This document shows positions 43,982-53,222 of a stretch of DNA of 64,000 nucleotides, piece after piece. Source of the stretch: CAYQNU01 sp964419055. GTDB lineage: Bacteria; Bacteroidota; Bacteroidia; Flavobacteriales_D; Parvicellaceae. The translations under genes were made by a program, and so were the position numbers. The DNA is taken from the NCBI GenBank assembly GCA_964419055.1, contig CAYQNU010000018.1:15106-79105 (forward strand), given 5' to 3'. Each line of letters starts with the position of its first letter. Positions within the stretch are counted from its first letter, which is position 1. A model generated the notes under the pieces. That model made no database searches and was not told where the DNA came from. It was given only the letters and a program-made list of their open reading frames with translations.

Positions 43982-46165
43982 ATGTCATCAAATAGATTCA
44001 AAGCGTTAGGCGATTTATCAGATAGAAAGCCGATTTTTAATGGTACAGAACAACGAGTTTCTCAGTTTTTTGGCGAAAATGTGTTTGATTTAGCTAAAAT
44101 GAGAGCCTATTTAACAGAAGAGGCTTATAATAGTGTGTTGAACGCTATGAACAATGGAGAACGAATTGAACGCAACATTGCTGATCAAATAGCAGCAGCT
44201 ATGAAAGATTGGTCATTGTCAAAAGGAGTTACGCATTACACGCATTGGTTTCAGCCATTAACGGGTTCTACAGCTGAAAAACATGATGCTTTTTTTACAC
44301 CAATCGAAGGAGGTAGAGCTATCGAGCAATTTGAAGGAAGTTTACTAGTTCAACAAGAGCCAGATGCGTCCTCTTTTCCAAATGGTGGTATTCGAAATAC
44401 ATTTGAAGCTCGTGGATATACTGCTTGGGATCCAACATCACCAGCATTTGTCATGGGCAAAACATTATGTATACCAACCGTTTTTATAGCTTACACGGGA
44501 GAAGCGTTGGATTATAAAATGCCTTTGCTTAAAGCGATTCACGCTATTGATAAAGCAGCTACCGATGTATGTCAGTATTTTGATAAGGACATCAATAAAG
44601 TAAAAGTTACCCTTGGATGGGAACAAGAATATTTTTTAGTTGATTCAGGTCTTTTTAATGCGCGTCCAGATTTAATGATGTCGGGAAGAGCGCTAGTAGG
44701 AAGCACACCTGCTAAAGGTCAACAGTTAGATGATCATTATTTTGGTTCGATTCCCGATCGTGTAATGGGATTTATGCAAGAGTTTGAGACAGAATCCTTG
44801 AAATTAGGTATTCCTGTTAAAACGCGTCACAATGAGGTGGCTCCCAACCAATTTGAATGCGCACCTATTTTTGAAGAAGCTATCATTGCGGTAGATCATA
44901 ATCTGCTTTTGATGGATTTGATGGAGAAAATTGCTCGTAAACATAATTTTAGAGTTCTGTTGCACGAAAAACCTTTTCAAGGTGTAAACGGTTCAGGAAA
45001 ACATAATAATTGGTCATTAAGCACCAACACAGGTGTTAACTTGTTATCTCCAGGTAAAAATCCTAAATCGAATTTAAGATTCCTAACGTTTTTTGTTAAT
45101 ACCATCAAAGCTATCCACGAACACGCTGATGTATTAAGAGTTAGTATAGCTTCTGCTTCAAACGATCATCGTTTAGGTGCTAATGAAGCTCCTCCAGCTA
45201 TTATGTCTGTTTTTATAGGTACGCAATTATCTGCTATGTTAGATCGATTAGAAAAATCGATTCAAGCCGGTAAAATGACTCCCGAGGCAAAAACAGAATT
45301 AAAACTAAGCATTGGTAAAATTCCTCAATTATTGTTGGATAATACTGATAGAAACAGAACATCTCCATTTGCGTTTACTGGAAATAAATTTGAGTTTAGA
45401 GCAGTAGGTTCTTCAGCTAACTGTTCTTCTGCAATGATTGCAATTAATGCCATTGTAACCAAACAGTTAATTGCCTTTAAAAAGTCAGTTGACGCCCGCA
45501 TAGCTAAAGGCGATTCTAAAGATGAAGCGATTTTAAAAGAACTTCAAAAATTAATCAAAGAATCAAAATCGATCCGTTTTGAAGGAAATGGTTATGGAGA
45601 TGAATGGGTTAAGGAAGCTACAAAACGTGGGTTAAATAATTTCAAAGATACTCCTACTGCGTTGGGCGTAATGAAAACCAAATCATACGTAGAGTTATTT
45701 GAAGGTCTTGAGATTTTATCTCATCGTGAGATAGAAGCCAGACACGATGTTGAATTGGAAAATTATACCTTAAAATTGCAAATTGAAGCACGTATTTTAG
45801 GTGATTTGTGTAATGCTTACATCATTCCCCCTGTTGTGGAATATCAAAATAAATTAATTCAAAATGTTAAAGGATTACAAGAGGCTTTTGGTAAGGATGC
45901 CGTTGGATTAGCCCAGGCTCAAGTGTCTATTATCAAAGAGATTTCAAGTCATTTAAATCCTATTTACACGTTGGTGAATGAAATGATTGAAGCGCGCAAA
46001 AAAGCAAATAAATTGACCGATTCTGAGAAAAAAGCTTTTGCTTATTGTAATGATGTAAAACCCTATTTTGATAAAATTAGATATCACGTAGATAAATTGG
46101 AGTTAATCACAGACGACAAATTGTGGCCATTACCAAAAATGCGTGAATTGTTGTTTACACGTTAA
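43982..46165 (+). CDS. glnN: Type III glutamine synthetase
   Basis: 727 residues, the typical GSIII length (about 730), much longer than GSI. ATP-dependent ligation of ammonia to glutamate, cytosolic. Diagnostic stretches: FTPIEGGRAIEQFEG, GWEQEYFLVD, PVKTRHNEVAPNQFE, FQGVNGSGKHNNWS, DNTDRNRTSPFAFTGNKFEFRAVGSS. The Glu and His metal ligands of the glutamine synthetase fold are intact. Own promoter and terminator flank it, so it is monocistronic. Confidence 0.97.
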   Translation: MSSNRFKALGDLSDRKPIFNGTEQRVSQFFGENVFDLAKMRAYLTEEAYNSVLNAMNNGERIERNIADQIAAAMKDWSLSKGVTHYTHWFQPLTGSTAEKHDAFFTPIEGGRAIEQFEGSLLVQQEPDASSFPNGGIRNTFEARGYTAWDPTSPAFVMGKTLCIPTVFIAYTGEALDYKMPLLKAIHAIDKAATDVCQYFDKDINKVKVTLGWEQEYFLVDSGLFNARPDLMMSGRALVGSTPAKGQQLDDHYFGSIPDRVMGFMQEFETESLKLGIPVKTRHNEVAPNQFECAPIFEEAIIAVDHNLLLMDLMEKIARKHNFRVLLHEKPFQGVNGSGKHNNWSLSTNTGVNLLSPGKNPKSNLRFLTFFVNTIKAIHEHADVLRVSIASASNDHRLGANEAPPAIMSVFIGTQLSAMLDRLEKSIQAGKMTPEAKTELKLSIGKIPQLLLDNTDRNRTSPFAFTGNKFEFRAVGSSANCSSAMIAINAIVTKQLIAFKKSVDARIAKGDSKDEAILKELQKLIKESKSIRFEGNGYGDEWVKEATKRGLNNFKDTPTALGVMKTKSYVELFEGLEILSHREIEARHDVELENYTLKLQIEARILGDLCNAYIIPPVVEYQNKLIQNVKGLQEAFGKDAVGLAQAQVSIIKEISSHLNPIYTLVNEMIEARKKANKLTDSEKKAFAYCNDVKPYFDKIRYHVDKLELITDDKLWPLPKMRELLFTR

Positions 46166-46174
46166 CAATTTATT

Positions 46175-46220
46175 GAAATCCTCCTTAAAAGCAGCGACTT
46201 TTTTGGAGGATTTCTTTTTT
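46175..46220 (+). terminator. Intrinsic terminator after glnN
   Basis: GAAATCCTCC and GGAGGATTTC, perfect 10-bp outer stem, with an inner AAAAG/CTTTT pairing, then a T run. Confidence 0.85.
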
Positions 46221-46342
46221 ATTCAGAATAATAAATGTAAAAAAATGTATCTTTTTTTTCAACGGTAACAAATAAATATTTATTTTCGCACATTGGAAGA
46301 TGTTAAAATCTTCGTTTAAAACGGAAAAATTAAAGACTAACT

Positions 46343-48346
46343 ATGAAAATTTCAAAATTAATTACTTGTTTGTCAATGGTATGTCTATTCACTTTGAATG
46401 GAACAGCTCAAAAGGATTTTGCTAAAGAAGCGGATGCATTATACAGAAATGAAGCGTATTTTAGTGCAATTGATGCATACAAAAAAGCAGAAGCCAGTGC
46501 AAAAAAACCCGCTGACAAGGCACGTCACAATTTTCAAATAGGTGAATGTTACCGATTAATGGTAGATCAACCTCAAGCAGAAGTGTATTATGCACGAGCA
46601 ATTAAATTACATTATGAGGACAATGACCCAACGGTTCTTTTACGAATGGCCGAAGTAATGCGTGAACAAGGTAATTATAAGGAAGCTCAAAAACATTATG
46701 AGCAATACTTAGCTAAAAAACCAGGTGTTAAGGAAGCCGAAGATGGTTTAGCTGCTTGTAAAAAAGCTGCTGAATGGAAAAATGAGCCTACTAAACATAT
46801 TGTTCAAGCTGAAATTCAATTGAACACTGAAGCTTATGATTATTCTGCAACTTGGGGTGATAAAAAGAATTCATCGTTGATATTTTCTTCTTCTCGTCCA
46901 GGTGGAATAGGAACTGAAATAGATATCCGTACAGGGGAGAGTTACATGGATTTATGGATTGCTGCTAGAGACAATAAAGGTAAATGGGATCAACCTAAAC
47001 CACTTCCTGCAACAATTAATACAGAAGACAATGAAGGGGCTGCAGTTTTGAACTCAAAAGCTGATGTCATATATTTTACACGTTGTCCAAGAGTGAAAAA
47101 AGAAAATATAGGGTGTGATATTTTTACAGCCGAAGCACAAGGAGATAGTTGGAAACAAGCTACTAAAATTGTTTTGAAACCAGAAGGGGGAGATTCAATT
47201 TCTGTAGGTCATCCAGCAGTTGATAAAATGGAGAAATATTTGATTTTTGCTTCCGATCTTCCCGGTGGAATGGGAGGTAAAGATTTATGGATTTCTGTTT
47301 ACGACAAAAAAGCTAAGGCATTTGGAACACCAACTAACTTAGGTCCAAGTGTAAATACACCAGGTGATGAAATGTTTCCTTACCTTTCTGAAGAAGGTCA
47401 TTTATATTTCTCTTCTAACGGTCACGTAGGTATGGGAGGTTTAGATTTATTTAAAGCTGAAAACGTAGGTGAACAAAAATGGGATAAAGTAGAAAACTTA
47501 AAATTCCCAATTAACTCTGCCGATCACGATTACGGAATCATCTTCGATAAAGGAACTACTAATAGAGGTTTCTTTACTTCTAGTAGAGATGGTGGGAAAG
47601 GTAAAGATGATTTGTATTCATTCAACTTACCCGAAATTAAATTCATCTTTGAAGTTTATGTAAAAGAGAAAGCTACTGGGGCTCCAGTACCAGGCGCTAC
47701 AATAACTTTAATTGGTAGTGATGGTTCTCAAGTTGTTAAAACTTCTGATGAGGAAGGTAAAATTTCTTTTGATGACAACAATGGCGCGCGTTTTGTTAAT
47801 AAAGAAACATCTTATAATTTTAGTGCTGAAAAGAAAGATCACCTAAGTGCAAAAGGGAAATTCAGCACTGTTGGTGAAAAAACATCAAAAAGATTTGTTG
47901 AAGAGATTTTCATTTTATATACAGACCCCAACGTATCTATAGATTTCCCAGAGGTTCAATATGCTTATGATAAACATGATTTATTAGTTGAACCAGGTAG
48001 AATCAATTCTAAAGATTCATTGGATTTCTTATACCAAACATTAATTGATAATCCTACGATTATTATTGAGTTACAAGCACATACCGATTGTAGAGGTAAA
48101 GCTCCTTACAACTTAGCTCTTTCTCAAAGAAGAGCTCAAGCATGTGTAGATTATTTAGTTTCAAAAGGTATTCCTGCTGAAAGAATGGTGGCTAAAGGTT
48201 ATGGTTTACAAATTCCTAGAAAACCAGGTTTAGAGTGTGAGTCTATTAAAAAAATGCCAAGTAAAGAAGAGCAAGAAGTAGCGCATCAAAAAAACAGACG
48301 TACACAATTTAAAGTGTTGAGCTACGATTACAAACCAAATAAATAG
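46343..48346 (+). CDS. porE: PorE-like protein: TPR, beta-propeller, regulatory-like and OmpA domains
   Basis: 667 residues with signal peptide ending GTAQ. Domain order: TPR at about 24-150 (DAYKKAEASAKKPADKARHNFQIGE is the first pair, given in part as DAYKKAEASA), PD40/WD40 propeller at 160-430 (SSSRPGG, FASDLPGGMGGKDLW, YFSSNGHVGMGGLDLF), carboxypeptidase regulatory-like domain at 430-530 (FEVYVKEKATGAPVPGATI), OmpA C-terminal domain at 540-667 with HTDCRG and NRRTQF intact. The same four-domain order defines PorE (PG1058) of Porphyromonas gingivalis, a T9SS protein that anchors to peptidoglycan. Orthology is inferred from architecture. Flanked by its own terminator. Confidence 0.8.
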   Translation: MKISKLITCLSMVCLFTLNGTAQKDFAKEADALYRNEAYFSAIDAYKKAEASAKKPADKARHNFQIGECYRLMVDQPQAEVYYARAIKLHYEDNDPTVLLRMAEVMREQGNYKEAQKHYEQYLAKKPGVKEAEDGLAACKKAAEWKNEPTKHIVQAEIQLNTEAYDYSATWGDKKNSSLIFSSSRPGGIGTEIDIRTGESYMDLWIAARDNKGKWDQPKPLPATINTEDNEGAAVLNSKADVIYFTRCPRVKKENIGCDIFTAEAQGDSWKQATKIVLKPEGGDSISVGHPAVDKMEKYLIFASDLPGGMGGKDLWISVYDKKAKAFGTPTNLGPSVNTPGDEMFPYLSEEGHLYFSSNGHVGMGGLDLFKAENVGEQKWDKVENLKFPINSADHDYGIIFDKGTTNRGFFTSSRDGGKGKDDLYSFNLPEIKFIFEVYVKEKATGAPVPGATITLIGSDGSQVVKTSDEEGKISFDDNNGARFVNKETSYNFSAEKKDHLSAKGKFSTVGEKTSKRFVEEIFILYTDPNVSIDFPEVQYAYDKHDLLVEPGRINSKDSLDFLYQTLIDNPTIIIELQAHTDCRGKAPYNLALSQRRAQACVDYLVSKGIPAERMVAKGYGLQIPRKPGLECESIKKMPSKEEQEVAHQKNRRTQFKVLSYDYKPNK

Positions 48347-48366
48347 CACATATTGTTTATATTTTC

Positions 48367-48400
48367 AAAAACATCTTACCTTAGGGTGAGATGTTTTTTT
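48367..48400 (+). terminator. Intrinsic terminator after the porE-like gene
   Basis: AAAACATCTTACC, loop TTAG, GGTGAGATGTTTT (one G-U pair), then more Ts. Confidence 0.87.
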
Positions 48401-48432
48401 GTTTTACATACCAACCAATTTAATAGTAAACT

Positions 48433-49605
48433 ATGGCCAACATAGAAACAAGATATCAAAATAGAGGAGTTAGTGCAGGAAAAGAAGATGTGCACAATGC
48501 TATCAAAAACATAGATAAGGGATTGTTCCCTAAAGCATTTTGCAAAATAGTGCCCGACTACCTTACGGGTAGTGAAGAACATTGTTTAGTTATGCACGCA
48601 GATGGTGCTGGTACCAAATCATCCTTGGCCTACATGTATTGGAAAGAAACCGGTGATATATCTGTATGGAAAGGCATTGCACAAGATGCACTTATTATGA
48701 ATATTGATGATTTGTTGTGCGTAGGAGCTACGGATAATATTATGTTATCATCCACCATTGGGCGCAATAAAAACTTAATTCCGGGTGAAGTGCTTTCTGC
48801 TATTATCAATGGTACAGAAGAATTATTGCAAGAACTCAATAAGTTTGGCGTTACCATTCATTCTACGGGTGGCGAAACAGCCGATGTAGGTGATTTAGTG
48901 CGTACCATAATTGTTGACTCCACAGTAGTCGCTCGCCTCAAACGAGAAGATGTAATTGATAATGCCAACATTCAAGAAGGAGATGTTATTGTTGGACTTT
49001 CCTCTACAGGACAAGCTACGTATGAAAACGAATACAATGGCGGTATGGGAAGCAATGGATTGACCTCTGCTCGTCACGATGTTTTTGGAAAGTACTTGGC
49101 TGAAAAATATCCCGAAACTTTTGATCCTTCTGTTCCAACTGATTTAGTGTATTCTGGTACTAAAAACTTATTAGACCCAACAGCTACAGAATTGAACGCA
49201 GGAAAATTAGTCTTGTCGCCAACAAGAACCTATGCACCCATCATTATGGCTATTTTAGCAAAATACCGTAAACAATTGCACGGAATGGTGCATTGCAGTG
49301 GCGGTGCTCAAACCAAAGTACTTCATTTTGTTGACAAGGTGCACGTTATCAAAGATAATTTATTCGAAGTTCCTGCTTTGTTTCAATTGATTCAAGAGCA
49401 AAGCAATACTTCTTGGCAAGAAATGTATAAAGTGTTTAATATGGGACATCGTATGGAATTGTATGTGCCAAAAGAAATTGCAGCTGACATTATTGCTATT
49501 AGTCAATCATTTAATGTAGAAGCTAAAATAGTAGGTAGAGTAGAAGCGGCAGAGGAGAAAAAATTGACCATTGTTTCGGATAAAGGAACATTTATTTATA
49601 ATTAA
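48433..49605 (+). CDS. purM: Phosphoribosylformylglycinamidine cyclo-ligase (AIR synthetase)
   Basis: 390 residues. Fifth step of purine synthesis: ATP-dependent closure of FGAM to AIR. PurM-type features: SAGKEDVHNAI near the start, HADGAGTKSSLA, QDALIMNIDDLLCVGA (ATP and Mg site), STGGETADVGDL, and HCSGGAQTKVLHF (position of the glycine-rich GGG loop, here SGGAQ). The sequence is the long Bacteroidota variant, with an extra segment (KYLAEKYPETFDPSVPTDLV) compared with the about 345-residue E. coli enzyme. Likely co-transcribed with prfA 21 bases downstream. Confidence 0.93.
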   Translation: MANIETRYQNRGVSAGKEDVHNAIKNIDKGLFPKAFCKIVPDYLTGSEEHCLVMHADGAGTKSSLAYMYWKETGDISVWKGIAQDALIMNIDDLLCVGATDNIMLSSTIGRNKNLIPGEVLSAIINGTEELLQELNKFGVTIHSTGGETADVGDLVRTIIVDSTVVARLKREDVIDNANIQEGDVIVGLSSTGQATYENEYNGGMGSNGLTSARHDVFGKYLAEKYPETFDPSVPTDLVYSGTKNLLDPTATELNAGKLVLSPTRTYAPIIMAILAKYRKQLHGMVHCSGGAQTKVLHFVDKVHVIKDNLFEVPALFQLIQEQSNTSWQEMYKVFNMGHRMELYVPKEIAADIIAISQSFNVEAKIVGRVEAAEEKKLTIVSDKGTFIYN

Positions 49606-49626
49606 TTACAGGTTACACAAGAGTTT

Positions 49627-50721
49627 ATGAGTAGCAAAGAAGGATACCTTCCCAAGTTGGAAGCCATAAATATGCGTTATGAAGAAGTGGGGAAATTAAT
49701 TGTCGATCCAGACATTATCTCCAACATGACACGTTATGTAAAATTGAATAAAGAATACAAGGATTTAGAACCCTTGGTAGAAGCTTATCATCAATACAAA
49801 TCGGTATTGGGTAATATTGAATTTTCTAAAGACGTTATCAAAAACGAAACGGATACGGAATTTAGAGATATGGCCAAGTCAGAATTGTCTGATTTTGAGA
49901 AACAAAAAGAAGAGTGGGAAGAAAAAATCAAATGGATGTTGATCCCTAAAGATTTGGAGGATGATAGAAATGCCATTATTGAAATTCGTTCGGGTACAGG
50001 AGGTGATGAAGCCAGTATTTTTGCTGGTGATTTATACCGAATGTATTCTCGTTACTTCGAAACAATGGGTTGGAGAGTAGAAACGATGGACGTTACCGAA
50101 GGTACTATGGGCGGTTACAAAGAGGTGGTACTGAAAGTTACAGGTGATGAAGTATACGGTACGCTAAAATACGAAGCGGGTGTACATCGGGTGCAACGCG
50201 TTCCCGAAACGGAGACACAAGGACGTGTGCATACTTCGGCTGCTACTGTAGCTGTTTTACCAGAAGTGGAGGAAGTTGATGTGTATTTAAATCCAGCAGA
50301 TATTGATTTTCATACCTCACGCTCGGGAGGTGCAGGTGGACAAAACGTAAACAAAGTAGAAACAAAAGTACAATTAACCCACAAACCTTCTGGCATTGTG
50401 GTAGTTTGTCAAGTAGAGCGTTCGCAGTTGAAAAACCGTGAAATGGCAATGGAAATGTTACGTTCTAAATTGTATGATTTAGAGCTCAACAAACGTAATG
50501 GTGACATTGCAGCCAAACGTAAAACGATGGTTTCAACGGGTGACCGTTCTGCGAAAATTAGAACCTACAATTATCCACAAGGTCGTATAACTGATCATAG
50601 AATCAACAAAACGATGTATAACCTTACCGCTTTTGTAAACGGTGACATTGCCGAAATGATTGATGCCTTGAAAATGGCAGAAAACATGGAGAAACTAAAA
50701 GAATCGGGTGTTGAAGTATAG
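49627..50721 (+). CDS. prfA: Peptide chain release factor 1
   Basis: 364 residues. Recognises UAA/UAG stop codons. GGQ motif at residues 237-239 (SGGAGGQNVNKVETK) for peptidyl-tRNA hydrolysis, and PET in RVPETETQGRVHTSA at the position of the RF1 PxT anticodon-like tripeptide. Full N-terminal coiled coil present. Follows purM; downstream is a 384-base noncoding stretch. Confidence 0.96.
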   Translation: MSSKEGYLPKLEAINMRYEEVGKLIVDPDIISNMTRYVKLNKEYKDLEPLVEAYHQYKSVLGNIEFSKDVIKNETDTEFRDMAKSELSDFEKQKEEWEEKIKWMLIPKDLEDDRNAIIEIRSGTGGDEASIFAGDLYRMYSRYFETMGWRVETMDVTEGTMGGYKEVVLKVTGDEVYGTLKYEAGVHRVQRVPETETQGRVHTSAATVAVLPEVEEVDVYLNPADIDFHTSRSGGAGGQNVNKVETKVQLTHKPSGIVVVCQVERSQLKNREMAMEMLRSKLYDLELNKRNGDIAAKRKTMVSTGDRSAKIRTYNYPQGRITDHRINKTMYNLTAFVNGDIAEMIDALKMAENMEKLKESGVEV

Positions 50722-50921
50722 TTGAAAAAAGTTCAATAATCAATTTAAATTTATTCTAAAGGAAAATATTGATTAATAGAAAATTAAAGAAATAAGATTA
50801 CAATTAAAAAAATAAACATTTTAAAAGTAAAAAATTCTATCAGAAGGTTTCCCCGACCTTAAAATGGTTAAATCTAAAAAATCAAGAGGAATGGAAGGTA
50901 ATGAACCTATGTTTGAGCTCA

Positions 50922-50958
50922 GCTGTCAATAATTTCAATAGAAATTATTGGTAACAGC
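50922..50958. repeat. Long inverted repeat between prfA and pyrF
   Basis: GCTGT + CAATAATTTC, loop AATA, GAAATTATTG + GTA bulge + ACAGC. Ten perfect pairs plus five outer pairs. No T run follows, so not an ordinary terminator. Confidence 0.8.
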
Positions 50959-51017
50959 GTTTGCGAGTTTGGGTGAATGACTGGAATGTTCTTAGATTTT
51001 TAATTGAACTATTTTTA

Positions 51018-51057
51018 GTCTTGAATTTTTGTTTCTTTTGTTTCAAGACAAAAGAAA
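51018..51057. repeat. Two overlapping, mutually exclusive hairpins upstream of pyrF
   Basis: Hairpin A pairs GTCTTGAA (51018-51025) with TTCAAGAC (51042-51049). Hairpin B pairs TTTCTTTTGT (51032-51041) with ACAAAAGAAA (51048-51057), perfect over ten bases. Bases 51042-51049 are in the loop and right arm of B, so both cannot form together. 49 bases before the pyrF start. Confidence 0.7.
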
Positions 51058-51105
51058 AATTAAAAATAAAAAGATTTTAATAAAAAAAGCCTTGATAAAA
51101 ACAAC

Positions 51106-51930
51106 ATGACAAAACAAGAATTAATAGCACAAATCAAACAAAAACAATCCTTCCTTTGTGTAGGGTTGGATACCGATATTACCAAAATCCCACCGCATTT
51201 ATTGGATAGCGAAGACCCTATCTTTGAATTTAATAAACAGATTATCGATGCTACCAAAGATTTTTGTGTGGCCTATAAACCTAATTTAGCTTTTTACGAA
51301 TCGTTAGGCATTCCGGGGTGGATTTCTTTACAAAAAACGTTGGACTACATTCCTAAAAACATTTTTACCATTGCTGATGCCAAAAGAGGGGATATAGGAA
51401 ATACTTCGGAAATGTATGCCAAAACCTTTTTTCAAACTTATAATTTTGATTCTGTTACGGTAGCCCCTTATATGGGAGAAGATTCAGTGACGCCATTTTT
51501 ACAATTCCCCAATAAATGGGTTATATTATTGGCAGCAACCAGCAATAAAGGCGGGTTGGATTTTCAATATAAAATAGTAGGGGAGAGCGGTAAAATGCTT
51601 TTTGAAAAAGTAATCGAAAAATCATTACAATGGGGTAATGATGAAAACTTGATGTACGTTGTTGGTGCCACTCGAGCCGATATTTTGACCAAAGTAAGAG
51701 CCATTGCTCCCAATGCCTTTTTATTAGTTCCCGGTGTAGGTGCTCAAGGAGGAAGTTTAGAGGACGTGGTAAAATTTGGTATCAACACAGATTGCGGATT
51801 ATTGGTAAACGCTTCACGTTCCATCATCTATGCCAGTTCAGGATTAGATTTCGCTCAAAAAGCAGCTACCGAAGCACAGTTGATGCAACAAGAAATGGCA
51901 GGGTATTTAAAAGCAAATGAGATTCTGTAG
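51106..51930 (+). CDS. pyrF: Orotidine 5'-phosphate decarboxylase
   Basis: 274 residues, the longer type 2 form. Last step of UMP synthesis. Motif FLCVGLDTDITKIP at the N-terminus, AYKPNLAFYES, and the catalytic DAKRGDIGNTSEMYA with Asp-Lys-Asp arrangement; phosphate site PGVGAQGG and NASRSIIYAS at the end. Follows prfA after a 384-base gap containing hairpins; prfA-pyrF proximity is common in Flavobacteriia. Confidence 0.96.
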   Translation: MTKQELIAQIKQKQSFLCVGLDTDITKIPPHLLDSEDPIFEFNKQIIDATKDFCVAYKPNLAFYESLGIPGWISLQKTLDYIPKNIFTIADAKRGDIGNTSEMYAKTFFQTYNFDSVTVAPYMGEDSVTPFLQFPNKWVILLAATSNKGGLDFQYKIVGESGKMLFEKVIEKSLQWGNDENLMYVVGATRADILTKVRAIAPNAFLLVPGVGAQGGSLEDVVKFGINTDCGLLVNASRSIIYASSGLDFAQKAATEAQLMQQEMAGYLKANEIL

Positions 51931-52095
51931 GTTGTTTAGTTATTCAGTTGTGAGGTTACTCAGTTATTAGAATTGGTTCTTACGAAATAATAATATTCAT
52001 TCGTGCATTCGTAGCTATTAATTCCCTAGTTCCCCACTTTTAGTTTAATCTATGATTTCCTTTGAGCTAAATTTATCTCACAAGTAACATTAAAA

Positions 52096-52124
52096 CTTTG
52101 TGTTCACTGTGCCTTTGTGTTAAA
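52096..52124. repeat. Dispersed repeat, left copy: CTTTGTG-type heptamer triplet
   Basis: CTTTGTG TT CACTGTG C CTTTGTG TTAAA. It aligns with the right copy at 52979-53033, with T/C transitions and a missing 24-base segment. Part of a 252-base noncoding stretch (51931-52182) also holding GTTATTCAGTT / CTCAGTTATT and CATTCGTGCATTCGT short repeats. Confidence 0.65.
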
Positions 52125-52182
52125 ATATTTTTCACCATTCAAAATATTTTCACTAAATTTGATAAACCCAAAACTACCCCCA

Positions 52183-52977
52183 ATGCGATTAGTACTGCTT
52201 CTAGTTTTCTTATTGCCGATTTACCTTTTTGCCCAAGATACAGTGAGTACAGCTCCTAAAAAAGATATCTTTTTTATTTTTGATGTATATGTAAAAGACA
52301 AAGAAACAGGAAAGACGATTCCTAATTGTGAAGTAACATTAATTGGAAGTGATGGCTCGCAAGTTATTAAAACTACGGATAGTACTGGTAAAATATCTTT
52401 TGATAAAATTGGAGATGAGCGTTATATTAAAAAAGAAACAAGCTACAATTATGATGTTTCCAAAATAGATTATCTATCTGCAAAAGGAAAAATTTCTACT
52501 GTTGGTAAAACAACTTCAACGCGATTTGTTGAGGAAGTTTTTATAATTAAATCAAAAGGTCAAGGGTGTAGTTTTATGCCAGATATTCAATTTCTAAAAA
52601 AATCTTCAAAATTAATTGAAAATCCAACAATTTATAATTCAAAAGATTCACTTGAAATGTTGTATCAAATGATGATAGACAATCCGAATATTATTGTTGA
52701 ATTTCAGAGTCATTCAGATTGCACAGAAAAAGACTTTGACAAAAAACTCTCTCAAAAAAGGGCACAAGCTTGTGTTGATTATTTGGTTTCTAAAGGTATA
52801 CCCCGAGAAAGACTGGTCGCTAAAGGATATGGAGATGAATTCCCGAGAACCTATTATTTATACTGCGAAACAATTAAAAAACTTCCCACGAAAGAAGAAC
52901 AAGAAATAGCACATCAAAAAAACCGAAGAGTACAATTTACAATTTTAAGTTTTGATTATAAACCAACTGATAAGTAA
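52183..52977 (+). CDS. Truncated PorE paralogue: regulatory-like plus OmpA domain
   Basis: 264 residues from the ATG at 52183, which begins the signal peptide (MRLVLLLVFLLPIYLFAQ); the frame is open to 52117 but the extra residues would precede the signal. Mature part (from about 27) is collinear with residues about 430-667 of the PorE-like protein: shared TLIGSDGSQV, KETSYN, LSAKGK, INSKDSL or YNSKDSL, RAQACVDYLVSKGIP, RLVAKGYG and the ending LS(F/Y)DYKP. TPR and propeller are absent. OmpA Asp (HSDC) and NRR are kept. Probably a peptidoglycan-associated lipid-free periplasmic or outer-membrane protein; role unknown. It is flanked by related repeats. Confidence 0.85.
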   Translation: MRLVLLLVFLLPIYLFAQDTVSTAPKKDIFFIFDVYVKDKETGKTIPNCEVTLIGSDGSQVIKTTDSTGKISFDKIGDERYIKKETSYNYDVSKIDYLSAKGKISTVGKTTSTRFVEEVFIIKSKGQGCSFMPDIQFLKKSSKLIENPTIYNSKDSLEMLYQMMIDNPNIIVEFQSHSDCTEKDFDKKLSQKRAQACVDYLVSKGIPRERLVAKGYGDEFPRTYYLYCETIKKLPTKEEQEIAHQKNRRVQFTILSFDYKPTDK

Positions 52978-52978
52978 C

Positions 52979-53033
52979 CTCTGCGTACTCTGCGCCACTT
53001 CGACCCTGCTCAGTGCATCGCTCTGCGGTAAAA
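52979..53033. repeat. Dispersed repeat, right copy: CTCTGCG triplet with insert
   Basis: CTCTGCG TA CTCTGCG CC, then about 24 bases (ACTTCGACCC ... AGTGCATCG) and CTCTGCG GTAAA. Begins one base after the stop codon. An opposite-orientation relative (CAAAGGAACGCAAAG) lies at about 53055-53071. Similar strings are, from memory, widely scattered in Bacteroidota intergenic DNA. Confidence 0.65.
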
Positions 53034-53222
53034 AAAAATATTCACAACAAAGCAGCAAAGGAACGCAAAGTTGTCTATCCATTAATCATTAACCATCAAA
53101 AACCCTCTTTGCAACTCTTTAGTAAAAAATTGTAGTCCTTTAAGAATTTATATAATTATCACTCAAAAATCCACCGAAAATACCTATTATTGCACACAAT
53201 ATCAACACACCTAAACCCTACT

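Larger units (their letters stand above)
50722..51105. other. 384-base noncoding region with three inverted repeats
   Basis: No gene supported. It contains a 15-bp bulged hairpin (50922-50958), and two overlapping hairpins near 51018-51057 just upstream of pyrF (listed separately). A small AAGGT/ACCTT stem lies at 50844-50860. The stretch from about 50900 is less AT-rich than its surroundings and could be a dispersed element or a structured RNA. Confidence 0.6.

Noticed and set aside
50881..51060. Insertion-sequence remnant
   Set aside because: Hairpins are present but no transposase fragment in any frame and no target duplication seen.
52117..52182. Upstream extension of the small OmpA protein
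   Set aside because: Runs through repeat sequence and would put 22 residues before a clear signal peptide.
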